In this document: positions 9,031-18,809 of the stretch, in pieces | Layout of the letters: each line of letters opens with the position of its first letter | Position numbering within the stretch: the stretch's first letter is position 1 | DNA from: Haloprofundus marisrubri | Lineage (GTDB): Archaea; Halobacteriota; Halobacteria; Halobacteriales; Haloferacaceae | DNA length: 64,000 bases | Direction of reading: 5' to 3' | Assembly: GCF_001469955.1 (NCBI RefSeq) | Contig: NZ_LOPU01000017.1 | Location: 61,537 to 125,536 of the forward strand | Position numbers and translations under genes: made by a program | Notes under the pieces: generated by a model | Database searches by the model: none | What the model saw: only the letters and a program-made list of their open reading frames with translations | Told to the model about the DNA's origin: nothing

Positions 9031-10065
9031 GTGTCGAAACCACTATACGGCGTTGACACGCTATCACGTGACGTGCAGAGAGACACCGCCCTCCGGATTG
9101 GTCTCGCCGCCCTCGCCGTCTGCGCGCTCGCCCTCGCCGCTGCGACACTCGACTCGGCCGTCGTCACCGACGACGGCGGTAGTTTCGGCTTCGGCCCCTC
9201 CGACAGCGGTTCGTTCGGTGGCGAGAACGATGCCCCCGAGGACCAACCACCGTTGGGTGGGTCCGAGGCGTCGGCGGCCCCCGTCATCAGTTTCTGTCTT
9301 CCGTGGCTGACGCAGTGGTGGGTCGTCCCCGCCATCGTCGGCGTGTTTCTGGTGATGAACGCCGTCGCCCGGTACAGAACCGGGTCGTATCTCCTCGGTC
9401 TCGCGTTCACCGTCTCGTTCGGCAGTCTCGTCTTCGTCTTCTACGTGTTGCTCACCTCGTGTGCGACTCCGCAGCAGTCGTTCGGCTTCGGCAACAGCAA
9501 CGCGACGAACAACTCGGTGTTCTCGGGTGCTTCGGGGTCGTCGGGTCTCACTGGGGCCGGTGAGACGATTACGTCACCGACGCTCCTGCTGCTGGTCGTT
9601 CTCGGCGTCGTTCTCGTGGGAGCAGTGCTACTGCTTTTCGTCTCCACCGGCGACGACGACGAAGTCGTCGAACGCAGCGACGACACGACCGAACCGGTTC
9701 CCGACGTGGCTGCGCTCGGCGAGGCCGCAGGGCGCGCCGCCGACCGAATCGAAGCGAACGCCGACACCGACAACGAGGTGTACAGAGCGTGGACCGAAAT
9801 GACCGGTCTGTTGGACGTCGAACGCCCGCAGACGAGTACGCCAGCGGAGTTCGCCGCCGCCGCCGAAGACGCGGGTATGGCCCGCGAAGACGTCCGTGAA
9901 CTCACCGACCTGTTCGAGCAGGTCCGCTACGGCGACAGCGAAGTCACCGCCGACCGGGAGGAACGCGCCGTTTCGGCGCTGCGTCGCATTGAATCGACGT
10001 ACTCCGAGGCGAACTCACGTATCGGCGGCGACGATGCGGACGCCGGTAGAGGTGAGACACGATGA
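9031..10065 (+). CDS. DUF4129 domain membrane protein
   Basis: First gene of a four-gene overlapping cluster. Four transmembrane helices (from GTG 9031: about 23-42, 92-110, 116-140, 183-205) flank a Gly/Ser/Asn-rich extracellular linker. The C-terminal cytosolic part carries the DUF4129 signature (VYRAWTEM ... TPAEFAAAA ... LTDLFEQVRYG). In other prokaryotes DUF4129 is fused to, or sits beside, membrane transglutaminases; here the transglutaminase is absent. Two GTG starts are possible (9031 or 9073); the second leaves a short N-terminus directly before helix 1. It overlaps the next gene by four bases. Confidence 0.82.
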   Translation: MSKPLYGVDTLSRDVQRDTALRIGLAALAVCALALAAATLDSAVVTDDGGSFGFGPSDSGSFGGENDAPEDQPPLGGSEASAAPVISFCLPWLTQWWVVPAIVGVFLVMNAVARYRTGSYLLGLAFTVSFGSLVFVFYVLLTSCATPQQSFGFGNSNATNNSVFSGASGSSGLTGAGETITSPTLLLLVVLGVVLVGAVLLLFVSTGDDDEVVERSDDTTEPVPDVAALGEAAGRAADRIEANADTDNEVYRAWTEMTGLLDVERPQTSTPAEFAAAAEDAGMAREDVRELTDLFEQVRYGDSEVTADREERAVSALRRIESTYSEANSRIGGDDADAGRGETR

Positions 10066-10613
10066 GGACAATCACCGCGTTCGCGGGCCTCACCGCGACG
10101 GTGTTCGGCTTCGCCGTCGTCGTCGACCGGGGGTTGGCGGGCCTGTTCGACCTCAACTATCTCATTGTCACCCTCGTCGGCGCGCTGGCGCTCGTTCAGG
10201 GCGTCCGATACGGACTCTCCCGACGGAAAACGCCGCTTCACGCGACGACGACCGACGACCCGGAACTCCGATACCACGTGCCGGTTCCCGGCGACGAGGT
10301 GGATATGGAGTTCGCCAGCGAGCGCTCGTTCGGACGCGCACAGAAACGAGAAAAGGTCCGCGACCGACTCCGCGAGGCGGCGTTGGAGACGCTCGTCGGC
10401 TACGGCGGACTGACGCGTGAGGAGGCACAGAAACGCTTGAACGAGGGAACGTGGACCGACGACGCCCTCGCGGCCGCCGCGCTCCACGAGTCGCCGCGGC
10501 GACCCTCCGTCGTCACCCGAATTCGAGCCATGTTCCGGACCGAATCGGCGTTCGAACGGAGCGCCCGCCACGTCGTCGACGAACTCGTGGCGATTCAGGA
10601 GGGGAGACGATGA
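10062..10613 (+). CDS. Two-helix membrane protein of the DUF58/MoxR cluster
   Basis: A 183-residue protein starting at an ATGA overlap with the DUF4129 gene. Two N-terminal membrane helices (about 3-23 and 30-47) are followed by a long acidic helical cytosolic region with a repeated ARREAL-like character (REEAQKRLNEGTW, DALAAAALHES). It belongs to a family found only beside DUF58 and MoxR genes in haloarchaea (I believe DUF7269, from memory). Its location makes it a likely structural partner of that complex. Confidence 0.72.
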   Translation: MRTITAFAGLTATVFGFAVVVDRGLAGLFDLNYLIVTLVGALALVQGVRYGLSRRKTPLHATTTDDPELRYHVPVPGDEVDMEFASERSFGRAQKREKVRDRLREAALETLVGYGGLTREEAQKRLNEGTWTDDALAAAALHESPRRPSVVTRIRAMFRTESAFERSARHVVDELVAIQEGRR

Positions 10614-11884
10614 GTGCCTTCGAGACGAACCGCTGGACCGGTGTCGAAGCGCTCGCACTCCTCGCGGGGAGTCTGGCGATTCTCGTCTCTCCTCGTCAAC
10701 CGGCGCTGCTGCTCGCCGGCGTGCTGGGTATCGCTTACGCAGCCTACGCTTACGGCGGCGACGCCCCGACTCCCTCGGTGAGCGTCGAACGCGAACTCGA
10801 CGACCCGACGCCCGAACCCGACGAGACGGTTCGCGTCACCGTCACCGTGCGAAACACCGGCGAGTCGACGCTGCCGGACCTCCGCGTCGTCGACGGCGTT
10901 CCCCCCGCCTTGGAGGTGACCGACGGGACCGCCCGACTCGGCACTGCGCTTCGGCCCGGCAAACGGGCACGCTTCTCGTACGAGGTTCGCGCGGTCCGCG
11001 GCGAACACGAGTGGAAGCCGATGCGCGCTATCGTCCGCAACGCCAGCGGGAGCAACGAACGCGTGACGGAGACGAACTCCGAGACGGTACTGCGCTGTGA
11101 ACCGCGACTGTCGGCGACCGAGAACCTCCCGCTTCGTGGCCTCACCACGCAGTACGCTGGGCGCATCACGACGGACGTCGCCGGCGCGGGACTGGAGTTC
11201 ACCTCGACGCGCGAGTACCGCCGCGGCGACCCGCTCAAGCGCGTCGACTGGAATCGTCTCGCACGGACCGGCGAACTCGCCACGACCGAGTTCCGCGAGG
11301 AGCGCGCCGCGACGGTAGTCCTCCTCGTCGACGCCCGGGAGAGTGCGTATCTCGCACCCGAGGAGGACGCACCGAACGCCGTCGAGCGCTCGGCGGAGGC
11401 CGCCGGCGAGACGTTCGTCGCGCTGTTGAACGGCGGTGACCGCGTCGGCTTGGCGACGTTCGCCGCCGAGAGCCTCTGGTTGCCGCCGGGTACAGGTGAC
11501 GACCATCGCGCACAGGGACGACGACTGCTGGCAACACACCCGTCGCTCGCACCGACACCGCCCGAAGACGCCGCGTTCTTCCCGTCGATTCGTCTGCGTC
11601 GACTGCAGCGTCGACTCCCGGCGGACGCGCAGGTGATTCTGTTCTCGCCGCTGGTCGACGACTACGTCGTCACCGCGGCGCGGCGACTCGACGCCCACGG
11701 CCATCTCGTCACCGTCGTCAGTCCCGACCCGACGGCCGACGAGACGCCGGGTCGACGACTCGCAGGGGTCGAACGCCGCAATCGGATGAGTCGACTCCGC
11801 CGCAGCGGCATCCGCGTTATCGACTGGCGCGAGGAGTCGCTGGCGACCGAACTCGCCCGCGCACGGGAGCGGTGGTCCTCGTGA
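10610..11884 (+). CDS. DUF58 domain protein
   Basis: This 424-residue protein starts at ATG 10610 (ATGA overlap with the previous gene). Two N-terminal helices (about 13-50), then a beta-rich domain (residues 55-150, VRVTVTVRNTGEST) like CARDB/DUF11, then the DUF58 signature REYRRGDPLKRVDWNRLAR and a vWA-like strand TVVLLVDARESAY. DUF58 proteins are the usual partners of MoxR ATPases, which are thought to insert metals or remodel them. The MoxR gene is 0.5 kb downstream on the other strand. Confident family, unknown task. Confidence 0.88.
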   Translation: MSAFETNRWTGVEALALLAGSLAILVSPRQPALLLAGVLGIAYAAYAYGGDAPTPSVSVERELDDPTPEPDETVRVTVTVRNTGESTLPDLRVVDGVPPALEVTDGTARLGTALRPGKRARFSYEVRAVRGEHEWKPMRAIVRNASGSNERVTETNSETVLRCEPRLSATENLPLRGLTTQYAGRITTDVAGAGLEFTSTREYRRGDPLKRVDWNRLARTGELATTEFREERAATVVLLVDARESAYLAPEEDAPNAVERSAEAAGETFVALLNGGDRVGLATFAAESLWLPPGTGDDHRAQGRRLLATHPSLAPTPPEDAAFFPSIRLRRLQRRLPADAQVILFSPLVDDYVVTAARRLDAHGHLVTVVSPDPTADETPGRRLAGVERRNRMSRLRRSGIRVIDWREESLATELARARERWSS

Positions 11885-12378
11885 GCGAGATAACCAGAAA
11901 GCCGGCGCTTCTGAGCGTCTCGCTCTCGATTGTCGGAGCGGGGATCTGTCTCGTCGTAGCGGCGGTGAGTTCGTCGACTGCACTCGCGGCGGCGGCTATC
12001 GGCGTCGTCGTCCTCGGTATCGGATTGGTCGCCGGTGGGCGGCGGGCGGTGACCGCCGGCGGAGTCGCACTGTTCGCGGCCGTCGTCTTCGGCGGCCTCG
12101 CAGGGTCGGGTCCGGAACTGCTGCTCGTCGGCCTGCTCGCGGCCGTCTTCGCGTGGGACGTCGGCGAGAACGCTATCGGCATCGGCGAGCAGTTGGGCAG
12201 AGAGACGGACACCGCGCGTGCGGAACTCGTCCACGCGGCGTCGACGCTCGTCGTCGGCGTCGTCGCCACCGTGTTGGGCTACGGCGCGTACCGCGCCGCC
12301 GGTGGCGGCCAACCGGTGACGGCGCTCGTGTTTCTCCTCTTGGGCGTCGTGGCGCTGGTCGCGGCGCTACGCGACTGA
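11881..12378 (+). CDS. Multi-helix membrane protein of the DUF58/MoxR cluster
   Basis: GTG at 11881 overlaps the DUF58 stop by three bases. The 165-residue product is almost entirely hydrophobic, about five helices, separated by a short acidic segment (GEQLGRETDTARAE). It matches a haloarchaeal family always found next to DUF58/MoxR (I believe DUF7519, from memory). It ends 37 bases before the convergent MoxR stop. It is probably the membrane anchor or channel component of the complex. Confidence 0.72.
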   Translation: MSEITRKPALLSVSLSIVGAGICLVVAAVSSSTALAAAAIGVVVLGIGLVAGGRRAVTAGGVALFAAVVFGGLAGSGPELLLVGLLAAVFAWDVGENAIGIGEQLGRETDTARAELVHAASTLVVGVVATVLGYGAYRAAGGGQPVTALVFLLLGVVALVAALRD

Positions 12379-12415
12379 AACGAGCGGGAAAAATCGGCTC
12401 GCGTCCGTGTCCGCG

Positions 12416-13378
<963 letters not shown>

Positions 13379-13504
13379 GTGACCGGAGACGCGTTCTCGG
13401 GGAACTTAGACCCATTGGCCTTCTGTGAGAGTCACTGACACTGTCGGGTCGCCTCGAAGAAATCGAAACCGATTAAACGAGGGCGGGCGTTTGGTGGAAC
13501 GTAA

Positions 13505-13589
13505 GCCGAGGTAGCCTAGCCTGGCCAAGGCGGTAGATTCGAAATCTACTGTCCATTCGGACTCGGGAGTTCAAATCTCTCCCTCGGCG
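13505..13589 (+). tRNA. tRNA-Ser (anticodon CGA)
   Basis: An 85-nt type II tRNA. The acceptor GCCGAGG pairs with CCTCGGC (discriminator G); the anticodon stem GTAGA/TCTAC encloses loop TTCGAAA with anticodon CGA; a long variable arm follows (TGTCCATTCGGACTC) and the T-loop is TTCAAAT. CCA is not encoded. It reads UCG serine codons. No intron is present. Its 3' end is repeated 142 bp downstream. Confidence 0.95.
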
Positions 13590-13646
13590 CTTTTCGTTCT
13601 GTTGTACTCCGAGCAGCGCGTTTTATGGTGCTGAGAGGCTCAACAA
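13568..13646 (+). repeat. Direct repeat copy 1: tRNA-Ser 3' end and its flank
   Basis: Bases 13568-13590 (T-arm and acceptor 3' strand of tRNA-Ser) are identical to 13710-13732. The following 56 bases match 13733-13788 at roughly 80 percent, nearly all differences being transitions. The repeat period is 142 bp. Confidence 0.88.
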
Positions 13647-13709
13647 CGTAAACGATAGACGAGTGATTTGAACGAGAGGAGAGGCGACCGAAGGGAGCGA
13701 ACTCCGCGT

Positions 13710-13788
13710 AGTTCAAATCTCTCCCTCGGCGCGTTTCGTTCCGTTGTACTCCGAGTAGCGCGTTTTGTGACGCTGGGAGACTCAACGA
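13710..13788 (+). repeat. Direct repeat copy 2: tRNA 3'-end duplicate (possible att remnant)
   Basis: The second copy contains the 23-bp tRNA-Ser end without a recognisable D-arm or anticodon arm upstream, so it is not a second tRNA. Duplicated tRNA 3' ends are commonly attachment sites left by integrases, but the similarity here extends past the tRNA into the flank, which also fits an old tandem duplication. No integrase gene is nearby. Confidence 0.7.
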
Positions 13789-13937
13789 CCCAACAGTAGT
13801 TCGAGGTGCGATTTATTGAGAATACATACTGGAACAGCCGACACACCCGAGTGTTGAATTCACTGACTCTCTCGCTTGGGGTTTAACAGAAGTAAAATAC
13901 CTGTTGAGTTTCTTTGACGAACGGCGTCACAGATGGA

Positions 13938-13946
13938 CTTTAATAC
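13938..13946 (+). promoter_or_regulatory. TATA-like element for the 56-residue membrane ORF
   Basis: CTTTAATAC is centred about 26 bases before the ATG at 13968, the spacing expected for a leaderless haloarchaeal transcript. The surroundings are AT-rich. Confidence 0.5.
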
Positions 13947-13967
13947 AATATAGTTGTATCCTTCTCT

Positions 13968-14138
13968 ATGAAGAAGAGAACCATCGCGATATGCATTGGC
14001 GTGGTTTTCTCAATAGTATCCACATCGGTTGTGTGGGCGGCCCTCGGTCCCCAAGTAGGGATTCTCTTTGGGATATTTTGGATTGCATTCCCCGTTCTCA
14101 CGAGTGAGGTGTTTGAACGACGGACGCCATATTCGTGA
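13968..14138 (+). CDS. AT-rich 56-residue small membrane protein
   Basis: An ATG frame of 56 residues with a basic start (MKKRT) and two hydrophobic helices separated by LGPQ, ending EVFERRTPYS. Codon use (ATA, GTA, TTT, TCA) differs strongly from the rest of the window, pointing to recent acquisition. It has a well-placed TATA-like element. It lies directly behind the duplicated tRNA-Ser end, a classic place for integrated cargo. No family is recognised; a phage/element-derived peptide or a chance frame are the alternatives. Confidence 0.58.
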   Translation: MKKRTIAICIGVVFSIVSTSVVWAALGPQVGILFGIFWIAFPVLTSEVFERRTPYS

Positions 14139-14317
14139 GATTCACACAATATCCATGACGTGAGCAAGAACGTAATCTTGCGAGAAGGTACCTTTGAGAC
14201 TCGATAGTCGAAAGGTTCAACGAGACTGAACTCACCCGTTCGAATCGCCCCTTCCTCACAACTTCAGCACCGAAAGCGACGGAAAACTACATACCGTTCT
14301 CTTCTGAAATAGGTCTC

Positions 14318-14788
14318 ATGCGCAGAACAGTCGTCGACCGCCGGCTCCCGACGTCGATGTCGCGCGCAGTCGTCTCTCTCCTCGCGCTCACACTGAGCGT
14401 CGAACTGGTCCTCTCGGGCGTGTCGTATCTTCTCTCGGGGATGCTCCACGAAGGAGTAGTCGAGCAAACGCTGTCGACGCTGGCGTTTCTACTCGCCGTC
14501 CCGGGTGGCGTGTTCACGGCGTGGGCGTTCCTCGCGTTCGGACTCCTCGGACTCGTGTCGACGTGGTCGCTCGTCGGCGGGAACGCCGACACGACGGAAC
14601 GCCGTGGTGACCGGGCGGGCGGCGAACAGGTCGTCGAATCGGACCCGGTCGGCGTTCTGCAGCGACGGTACGCCGACGGCGAGGTGACCGACGAGGAGTT
14701 CGAAGAACAACTGACCCGACTGCTCCGAAGCGGCGAAGAGAGCGACTCGTCGCCGGAGAACGCGGAGACGAACGAACTCGTCGAGTAG
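14318..14788 (+). CDS. SHOCT-domain membrane protein (second copy type)
   Basis: Predicted 156 residues: basic N-terminus (MRRTVVDRRLP), two long hydrophobic helices (about 16-42 and 52-85), then a linker and a SHOCT motif (LQRRYADGEVTDEEFEEQL, residues about 113-131). It has the same plan as the 7374 protein but little sequence identity outside the SHOCT part. An AT-rich patch precedes the start. Role unknown, likely envelope. Confidence 0.78.
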   Translation: MRRTVVDRRLPTSMSRAVVSLLALTLSVELVLSGVSYLLSGMLHEGVVEQTLSTLAFLLAVPGGVFTAWAFLAFGLLGLVSTWSLVGGNADTTERRGDRAGGEQVVESDPVGVLQRRYADGEVTDEEFEEQLTRLLRSGEESDSSPENAETNELVE

Positions 14789-14873
14789 TCCGAGGCCGAC
14801 ACGAACTCACTTCGTCGACACGTCGACGGCGACCCACGAGAGACGGTTAGCGAACGGTACGGTCCAGCCTCCC

Positions 14874-14880
14874 GATTTAT
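14874..14880 (+). promoter_or_regulatory. TATA-like element for the AI-2E permease
   Basis: GATTTAT lies about 28 bases before the ATG at 14905. Confidence 0.45.
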
Positions 14881-14904
14881 CCAGTTGTCACTCGTTGTAG
14901 GGGT

Positions 14905-15912
14905 ATGAACAGCGACCGTTCGTTCCTCCTCCTCGCTATCGGGGTCGTCGGGTTGCTCTCGTTTCTACTGCTGTTCCCGTTCCTGCAGTACGTTCTCGCA
15001 GCAATACTCCTCGCGTACGTGTTGACACCGATTCATCGCCGGCTCGAACCCAGAGTCGGAGCACGAATCGCCGCCGCAGCGCTCATCGCTATCTCGACAC
15101 TCGTCGTGTTACTGCCGGTGCTGCTCATCGTGCAGGTGGTGCTTCAGGAGGCTCGCTCCGTGTTCAACACCATCCGTAACCTCGTGTCGGGGTCGACACC
15201 GTTCGAGGAGTTCACGCGGATGAACCTCTCGGTGGAAGCGCTGTTCGGGTCCGCGCAGGGAAGCGGGTCGACGCTCGTCGGGAGCGTCGTCGACGTGTTC
15301 GGCGGTCTCTCGAACGCCGTCATCGGCCTCACGGTACTCCTGTTTCTGCTCTACTACCTGCTGACCGACGGTGCGGCGTTCGTCGCGTGGATTCGACGGG
15401 CAACACCGCTTCCGGTGCACATACAGGACGAACTCCACGCGCACATCAACCGACTCATGTGGGCGGTGTTGGTCGGCAACGTCCTCGTCGCCATCGTTCA
15501 AGGCATCCTCACCGGTATCGGCCTGTTCGTCGTCGGCTTTCCGAGCGTCGTCTTCTGGACCGTGTTCACCGTCCTGCTCTCGCTTTTGCCGCTCATCGGG
15601 GCCTCTATCGTCTGGTTCCCCGCGGCGGTGTATCTGGGACTCTCCGGACAGTACGTCGCGGCGGGTTTCCTGTTCGTGTACGGGGCCGTCGTGGTCAGCC
15701 TCTCGGACAACTATCTTCGGCCCGTTATCGGCGGCCGTGAGGCGCGCCTCAACCCCGGATTGTTCGTCGTCGGCATCTTCGGCGGCGTCGCCGCTCTCGG
15801 CTTTATGGGTATCTTCTTCGGCCCCATCGTTCTCGGGGTGCTGAAGGCGCTCGTCGACGTGTACGTCCGCGAGTACGCGAACAGCAACTCGCTGCCGGTC
15901 GGCAGCGACTGA
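14905..15912 (+). CDS. AI-2E family transporter
   Basis: A 335-residue permease of the AI-2E/PerM family: paired N-terminal helices (about 6-40), a helix near 60-80, a central amphipathic soluble segment, then five further helices with the family hallmark YLLTDG near residue 150. Members include bacterial AI-2 exporters and Na+/H+ antiporters; the substrate in archaea is unknown. A second paralogue lies at 36799. It ends three bases before the convergent hypothetical gene. Confidence 0.87.
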   Translation: MNSDRSFLLLAIGVVGLLSFLLLFPFLQYVLAAILLAYVLTPIHRRLEPRVGARIAAAALIAISTLVVLLPVLLIVQVVLQEARSVFNTIRNLVSGSTPFEEFTRMNLSVEALFGSAQGSGSTLVGSVVDVFGGLSNAVIGLTVLLFLLYYLLTDGAAFVAWIRRATPLPVHIQDELHAHINRLMWAVLVGNVLVAIVQGILTGIGLFVVGFPSVVFWTVFTVLLSLLPLIGASIVWFPAAVYLGLSGQYVAAGFLFVYGAVVVSLSDNYLRPVIGGREARLNPGLFVVGIFGGVAALGFMGIFFGPIVLGVLKALVDVYVREYANSNSLPVGSD

Positions 15913-15915
15913 GCC

Positions 15916-16230
15916 TCAAAACCGGTCGAATCCCGACTGTTCGGCGTCGGTGCCGCCGCGGAGTCGACGCCGGCGTTTGTCGTACGCACCGTCGAGAGCG
16001 ACTCGGCAGCGACGGCCGACGAGATAGCCGTCGGTGTCGGAGTCGTCTCGGGGGTCGGCCAGTCGAATCCAGACGCGAGGCTCGCCCCCACCGGAGAGCG
16101 ACGCGGCCCACGATTCGGCGTCGGCGCGCGTTCGGAAACGCCGCCGACTCCCGCGGCGGACGACGGCGGCACCGACCGCGCCGTTGGTCCGCCGGGCCGA
16201 CTGTTTCACTTCGACGACGAACTCGCTCAC
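15916..16230 (-). CDS. Small basic hypothetical protein
   Basis: From GTG at 16230, a 104-residue protein beginning MSEFVVEVKQSARR, with Arg-rich stretches and a segment RTRADAESWAASL that resembles a short alpha/beta substrate-binding fold. The unusually basic composition for a haloarchaeon suggests nucleic-acid contact, but this is inference. A longer reading to 16317 would overlap the preceding lipoprotein gene and is less likely. It follows that gene by about 50 bases on the same strand. Confidence 0.6.
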   Translation of the reverse strand: MSEFVVEVKQSARRTNGAVGAAVVRRGSRRRFRTRADAESWAASLSGGGEPRVWIRLADPRDDSDTDGYLVGRRCRVALDGAYDKRRRRLRGGTDAEQSGFDRF

Positions 16231-16283
16231 AGTGACGACTCGGCGTTCGATTCGGACGCACTTCGGTGTTTCACTTCGTCCGC

Positions 16284-16808
16284 CTAGAACGGTCCACAGC
16301 CCATCGTCGTCGACCACGTCGAACTCTCCATCTGTCCGTTCTCGCGGATGGCGACGGTAGTCGCCGACTCGTTGCAGTCGAAGTTCGAACGGGCGACACC
16401 AACTGTCGAGGCTTGGCTATCCTCGGCTGCGACGACGGCGGTGTAGTTCGCCGGGCGATGCAGCGTCAGCGCGACGTGTGTATCGCCGTCGACGTCGAAC
16501 GCCCGCTCGAACGTCTTGAACGGACGGAGCGAGTTCCGATACACCGAGACGGTAATCTCGCGGTCCGGGCCGTCGTTCCAGACGTTGAAGGCGTGTGGGC
16601 CGTTGTTTGCCGGTCGGAGGACGCCGAATCGAGAGCCGATATCGACCCGTTCGGCCGGACTCGCGTCCAGTTGCGGGTCGAACTCGGCGTCGCGCGCGGC
16701 GGGCGGAAACTGCATGTTCTCGTCAAACGTCGGCAGTCGTCCGGTACAGCCGGCGAGTCCACCGGCACCGACCGTTCCCAGGAGGGCGAGAAAGCGGCGA
16801 CGTTCCAT
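16284..16808 (-). CDS. Tat-exported lipoprotein, unknown function
   Basis: Starting at 16808, 174 residues with a textbook Tat signal (MERRRFLALLGTVGAGG) followed by a lipobox LAGC at about residue 18-21. It is therefore exported folded and anchored by lipid, the common haloarchaeal route. The mature part is a beta-rich single domain (HAFNVWNDGPDREITVSVYR) with two cysteines near the C-terminus (FDCNES, GCGPF) that may form a disulfide. No enzymatic motif is seen. Confidence 0.82.
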   Translation of the reverse strand: MERRRFLALLGTVGAGGLAGCTGRLPTFDENMQFPPAARDAEFDPQLDASPAERVDIGSRFGVLRPANNGPHAFNVWNDGPDREITVSVYRNSLRPFKTFERAFDVDGDTHVALTLHRPANYTAVVAAEDSQASTVGVARSNFDCNESATTVAIRENGQMESSTWSTTMGCGPF

Positions 16809-16999
16809 ACTGTCAATATTATCGGCATTGGTGATAAGTCCCCTGATAGGTAAAATAACTAACTTCGCCACGCAGTCTGTCGATTTTTAGCCTGTGTCAG
16901 GTTGACATGTCACTTTGTTACTGGCGGAGATTCGGACGAAATTCGTTCCCGAATGTTTCGGGTGGCTTCGAGACCGTCGCCCTTCTCTCGACTCGAGGT

Positions 17000-18595
17000 T
17001 CAGTCGGCGGTGGGTGGCGTGTCTGCGACCGCAGTTGGTGCGCGGAGTCGGTCGAGTGCGTCGACCATCGCCACGACGCTCGCGCGGGTGATGTCGGCGT
17101 CCGACGCGGCGACGCTCACCGACCGGTCCTCGCGCGAGAGTTCGACTTCGACGGTGACGACGGCGTCGGTGCCGCCGGAGATAGCGTCGACGTGGTACGA
17201 CTCCAACTGGAAGGCGGCGTCGGGGCCGAGCGCAGTCCGGACCGCTTCGACGGCGGCGTCGACGGGGCCGTTTCCGGTGCCTGCGGCGACGCGTTCCTCG
17301 TCGTCGACGGCGAGACGGACGCTCGCAGTCGGCACCCCACCGCCGCTGGTCGCCTGCAGGTCGACGAGGCGGACGCGCCGTTCGCGGGAGCGACCCTGCA
17401 CGTCCTCGGCGACGGTGAGGAGGTCGGCGTCGGTGACCCGTTTGCCGCGTTCGGCGAGGCCTTTGACGCGGTCGACGACCTGCGCGAGTTCCTCGTCGGA
17501 GACGTCGACGCCGTGTTCGTCGAGTGCTGCGCGTACGCCCGCGCGCCCGGCGTGTTTGCCGAGCACGAGGCGTCGTTCTCGGCCCACTAACTCGGGCGGG
17601 TACGGTTCGTACATCGCCTCGTCTTTCAGCGTGCCGTCGGTGTGGATACCGCTCTCGTGGGCGAAGGCGTTCTCGCCGACGACGGCTTTGTTGGGTGGCA
17701 GCGGTGTCCCCGTCGCGCGGGCGACGGTCTGTGCGAGCGAGTACAGTTCGTCGAGGTTCGCGCAGTCGACGTCGTAACAGTGCGAGAGCGCGACGGCGAC
17801 TTCTTCGAGTGCGACGTTGCCGGCGCGTTCGCCGACGCCGTTGACGGTGGCGTGGACGAGGTCCGCGCCCGCCCGGAGACTGGCGTGGACGTTCGTCATG
17901 GCGAAGCCCAAGTCGTCGTGGACGTGCGTGCTCGTCGGGCCGTGTTCGGCGAGGCGGGAGACGACGCGCGCTGTGTGTTCGGGGCTTCCGTAGCCGACCG
18001 TATCGCAGTAACAGAACCGGTCGGCCCCGGCGTCGTGTGCCGCCGCCGCGAGTCGGTCGAGAAAGTCGAGGTCGGCGCGGGAGCCGTCTTCGCCCAGCAC
18101 CTCGACCCAGAGGCCGTGGTCGCGGGCGTACTCGACGAGTTCGACCGTCGTTTCGAGAACCGAGTCGTGGTCGGTGCCGACCTTTCGCTCGACGTGGCGG
18201 TCGCTGGCGGGGACGACGAGGTTGACGCCGTCGACGCCGCAGTCGAGTGCGAGATCCACGTCGGCGCGGACGCCGCGGGCGAAACTCGTCACCGTCGCGT
18301 CGAGACCCAAGTCGGCGACGCGGGAGATGGCGTCGCGTTCGCCCGCGCCGGTGCAGGCGCTACCCGCTTCGACGAACGGCACCGCCGCGCTGTCGAGTGC
18401 GCGTGCGATGTCGACTTTCTCGTCCGCAGAGAGCGAGACACCTGGCGCTTGCTCGCCGTCTCTGAGTGTCGTGTCTAAAAGCAGTACGTCGCGGTCGTCG
18501 AGCGACGTGGCGAACGGGTTGGCGGCCGCGTTCGCGTCGTCGGTCGATGTGTTATCCTTGGCGCGGAATTTCTCGGCCAGTCGCCTCGCGGCGAC
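17000..18595 (-). CDS. 2-isopropylmalate / (R)-citramalate synthase family, disrupted 5' end
   Basis: Condenses acetyl-CoA with a 2-oxoacid, feeding isoleucine or leucine synthesis. Motifs: LLDTTLRDGEQAPGVSLS, THVHDDLG, NGVGERAGN, HESGIHTDG, then the C-terminal LeuA regulatory domain. The frame is open from 18595 and aligns with the family from about 18514, yet the first ATG/GTG/TTG is at 18382, inside the catalytic barrel. An ATG at 18629 lies in another frame that ends at 18552-18554. So either an indel between about 18555 and 18595 breaks the gene, or a non-standard start is used. The best match by memory is the haloarchaeal second LeuA/CimA paralogue. Confidence 0.85.
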   Translation of the reverse strand, partial: VAARRLAEKFRAKDNTSTDDANAAANPFATSLDDRDVLLLDTTLRDGEQAPGVSLSADEKVDIARALDSAAVPFVEAGSACTGAGERDAISRVADLGLDATVTSFARGVRADVDLALDCGVDGVNLVVPASDRHVERKVGTDHDSVLETTVELVEYARDHGLWVEVLGEDGSRADLDFLDRLAAAAHDAGADRFCYCDTVGYGSPEHTARVVSRLAEHGPTSTHVHDDLGFAMTNVHASLRAGADLVHATVNGVGERAGNVALEEVAVALSHCYDVDCANLDELYSLAQTVARATGTPLPPNKAVVGENAFAHESGIHTDGTLKDEAMYEPYPPELVGRERRLVLGKHAGRAGVRAALDEHGVDVSDEELAQVVDRVKGLAERGKRVTDADLLTVAEDVQGRSRERRVRLVDLQATSGGGVPTASVRLAVDDEERVAAGTGNGPVDAAVEAVRTALGPDAAFQLESYHVDAISGGTDAVVTVEVELSREDRSVSVAASDADITRASVVAMVDALDRLRAPTAVADTPPTAD

Positions 18596-18809
18596 TTACC
18601 CTATCCTCCGTGCCGGTGTGGTCCGACATTGTGGATGCTTCGTGGGTTCGCCTACCTATGAACCTGTGGGGTATGACAGAACTTGCCAGTCCGATTCGTC
18701 GTCGCTCGACGGTATCTGTGAGACCATCCCGATAGAACGAGCGTCCCGACATCGTGAGCACACAGTTTAGCGCGGTGACAGCGTCTACAACCGTAGGTGA
18801 CGTACAGCC

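Larger units (their letters stand above)
13590..13967. other. Intergenic stretch after tRNA-Ser
   Basis: About 380 bases containing the tRNA 3'-end repeats, an inverted pair GATTTGAAC (13665-13673) / GTTCAAATC (13711-13719), and an AT-rich tail that includes a promoter-like element. GC content falls sharply from about 13800 onward. The minus-strand frames here have poor codon use and I do not consider them genes. Confidence 0.6.

Noticed and set aside
13630..13732. Second tRNA gene
   Set aside because: Only the T-arm and acceptor 3' strand are present; there is no D-arm, anticodon arm or 5' acceptor strand.
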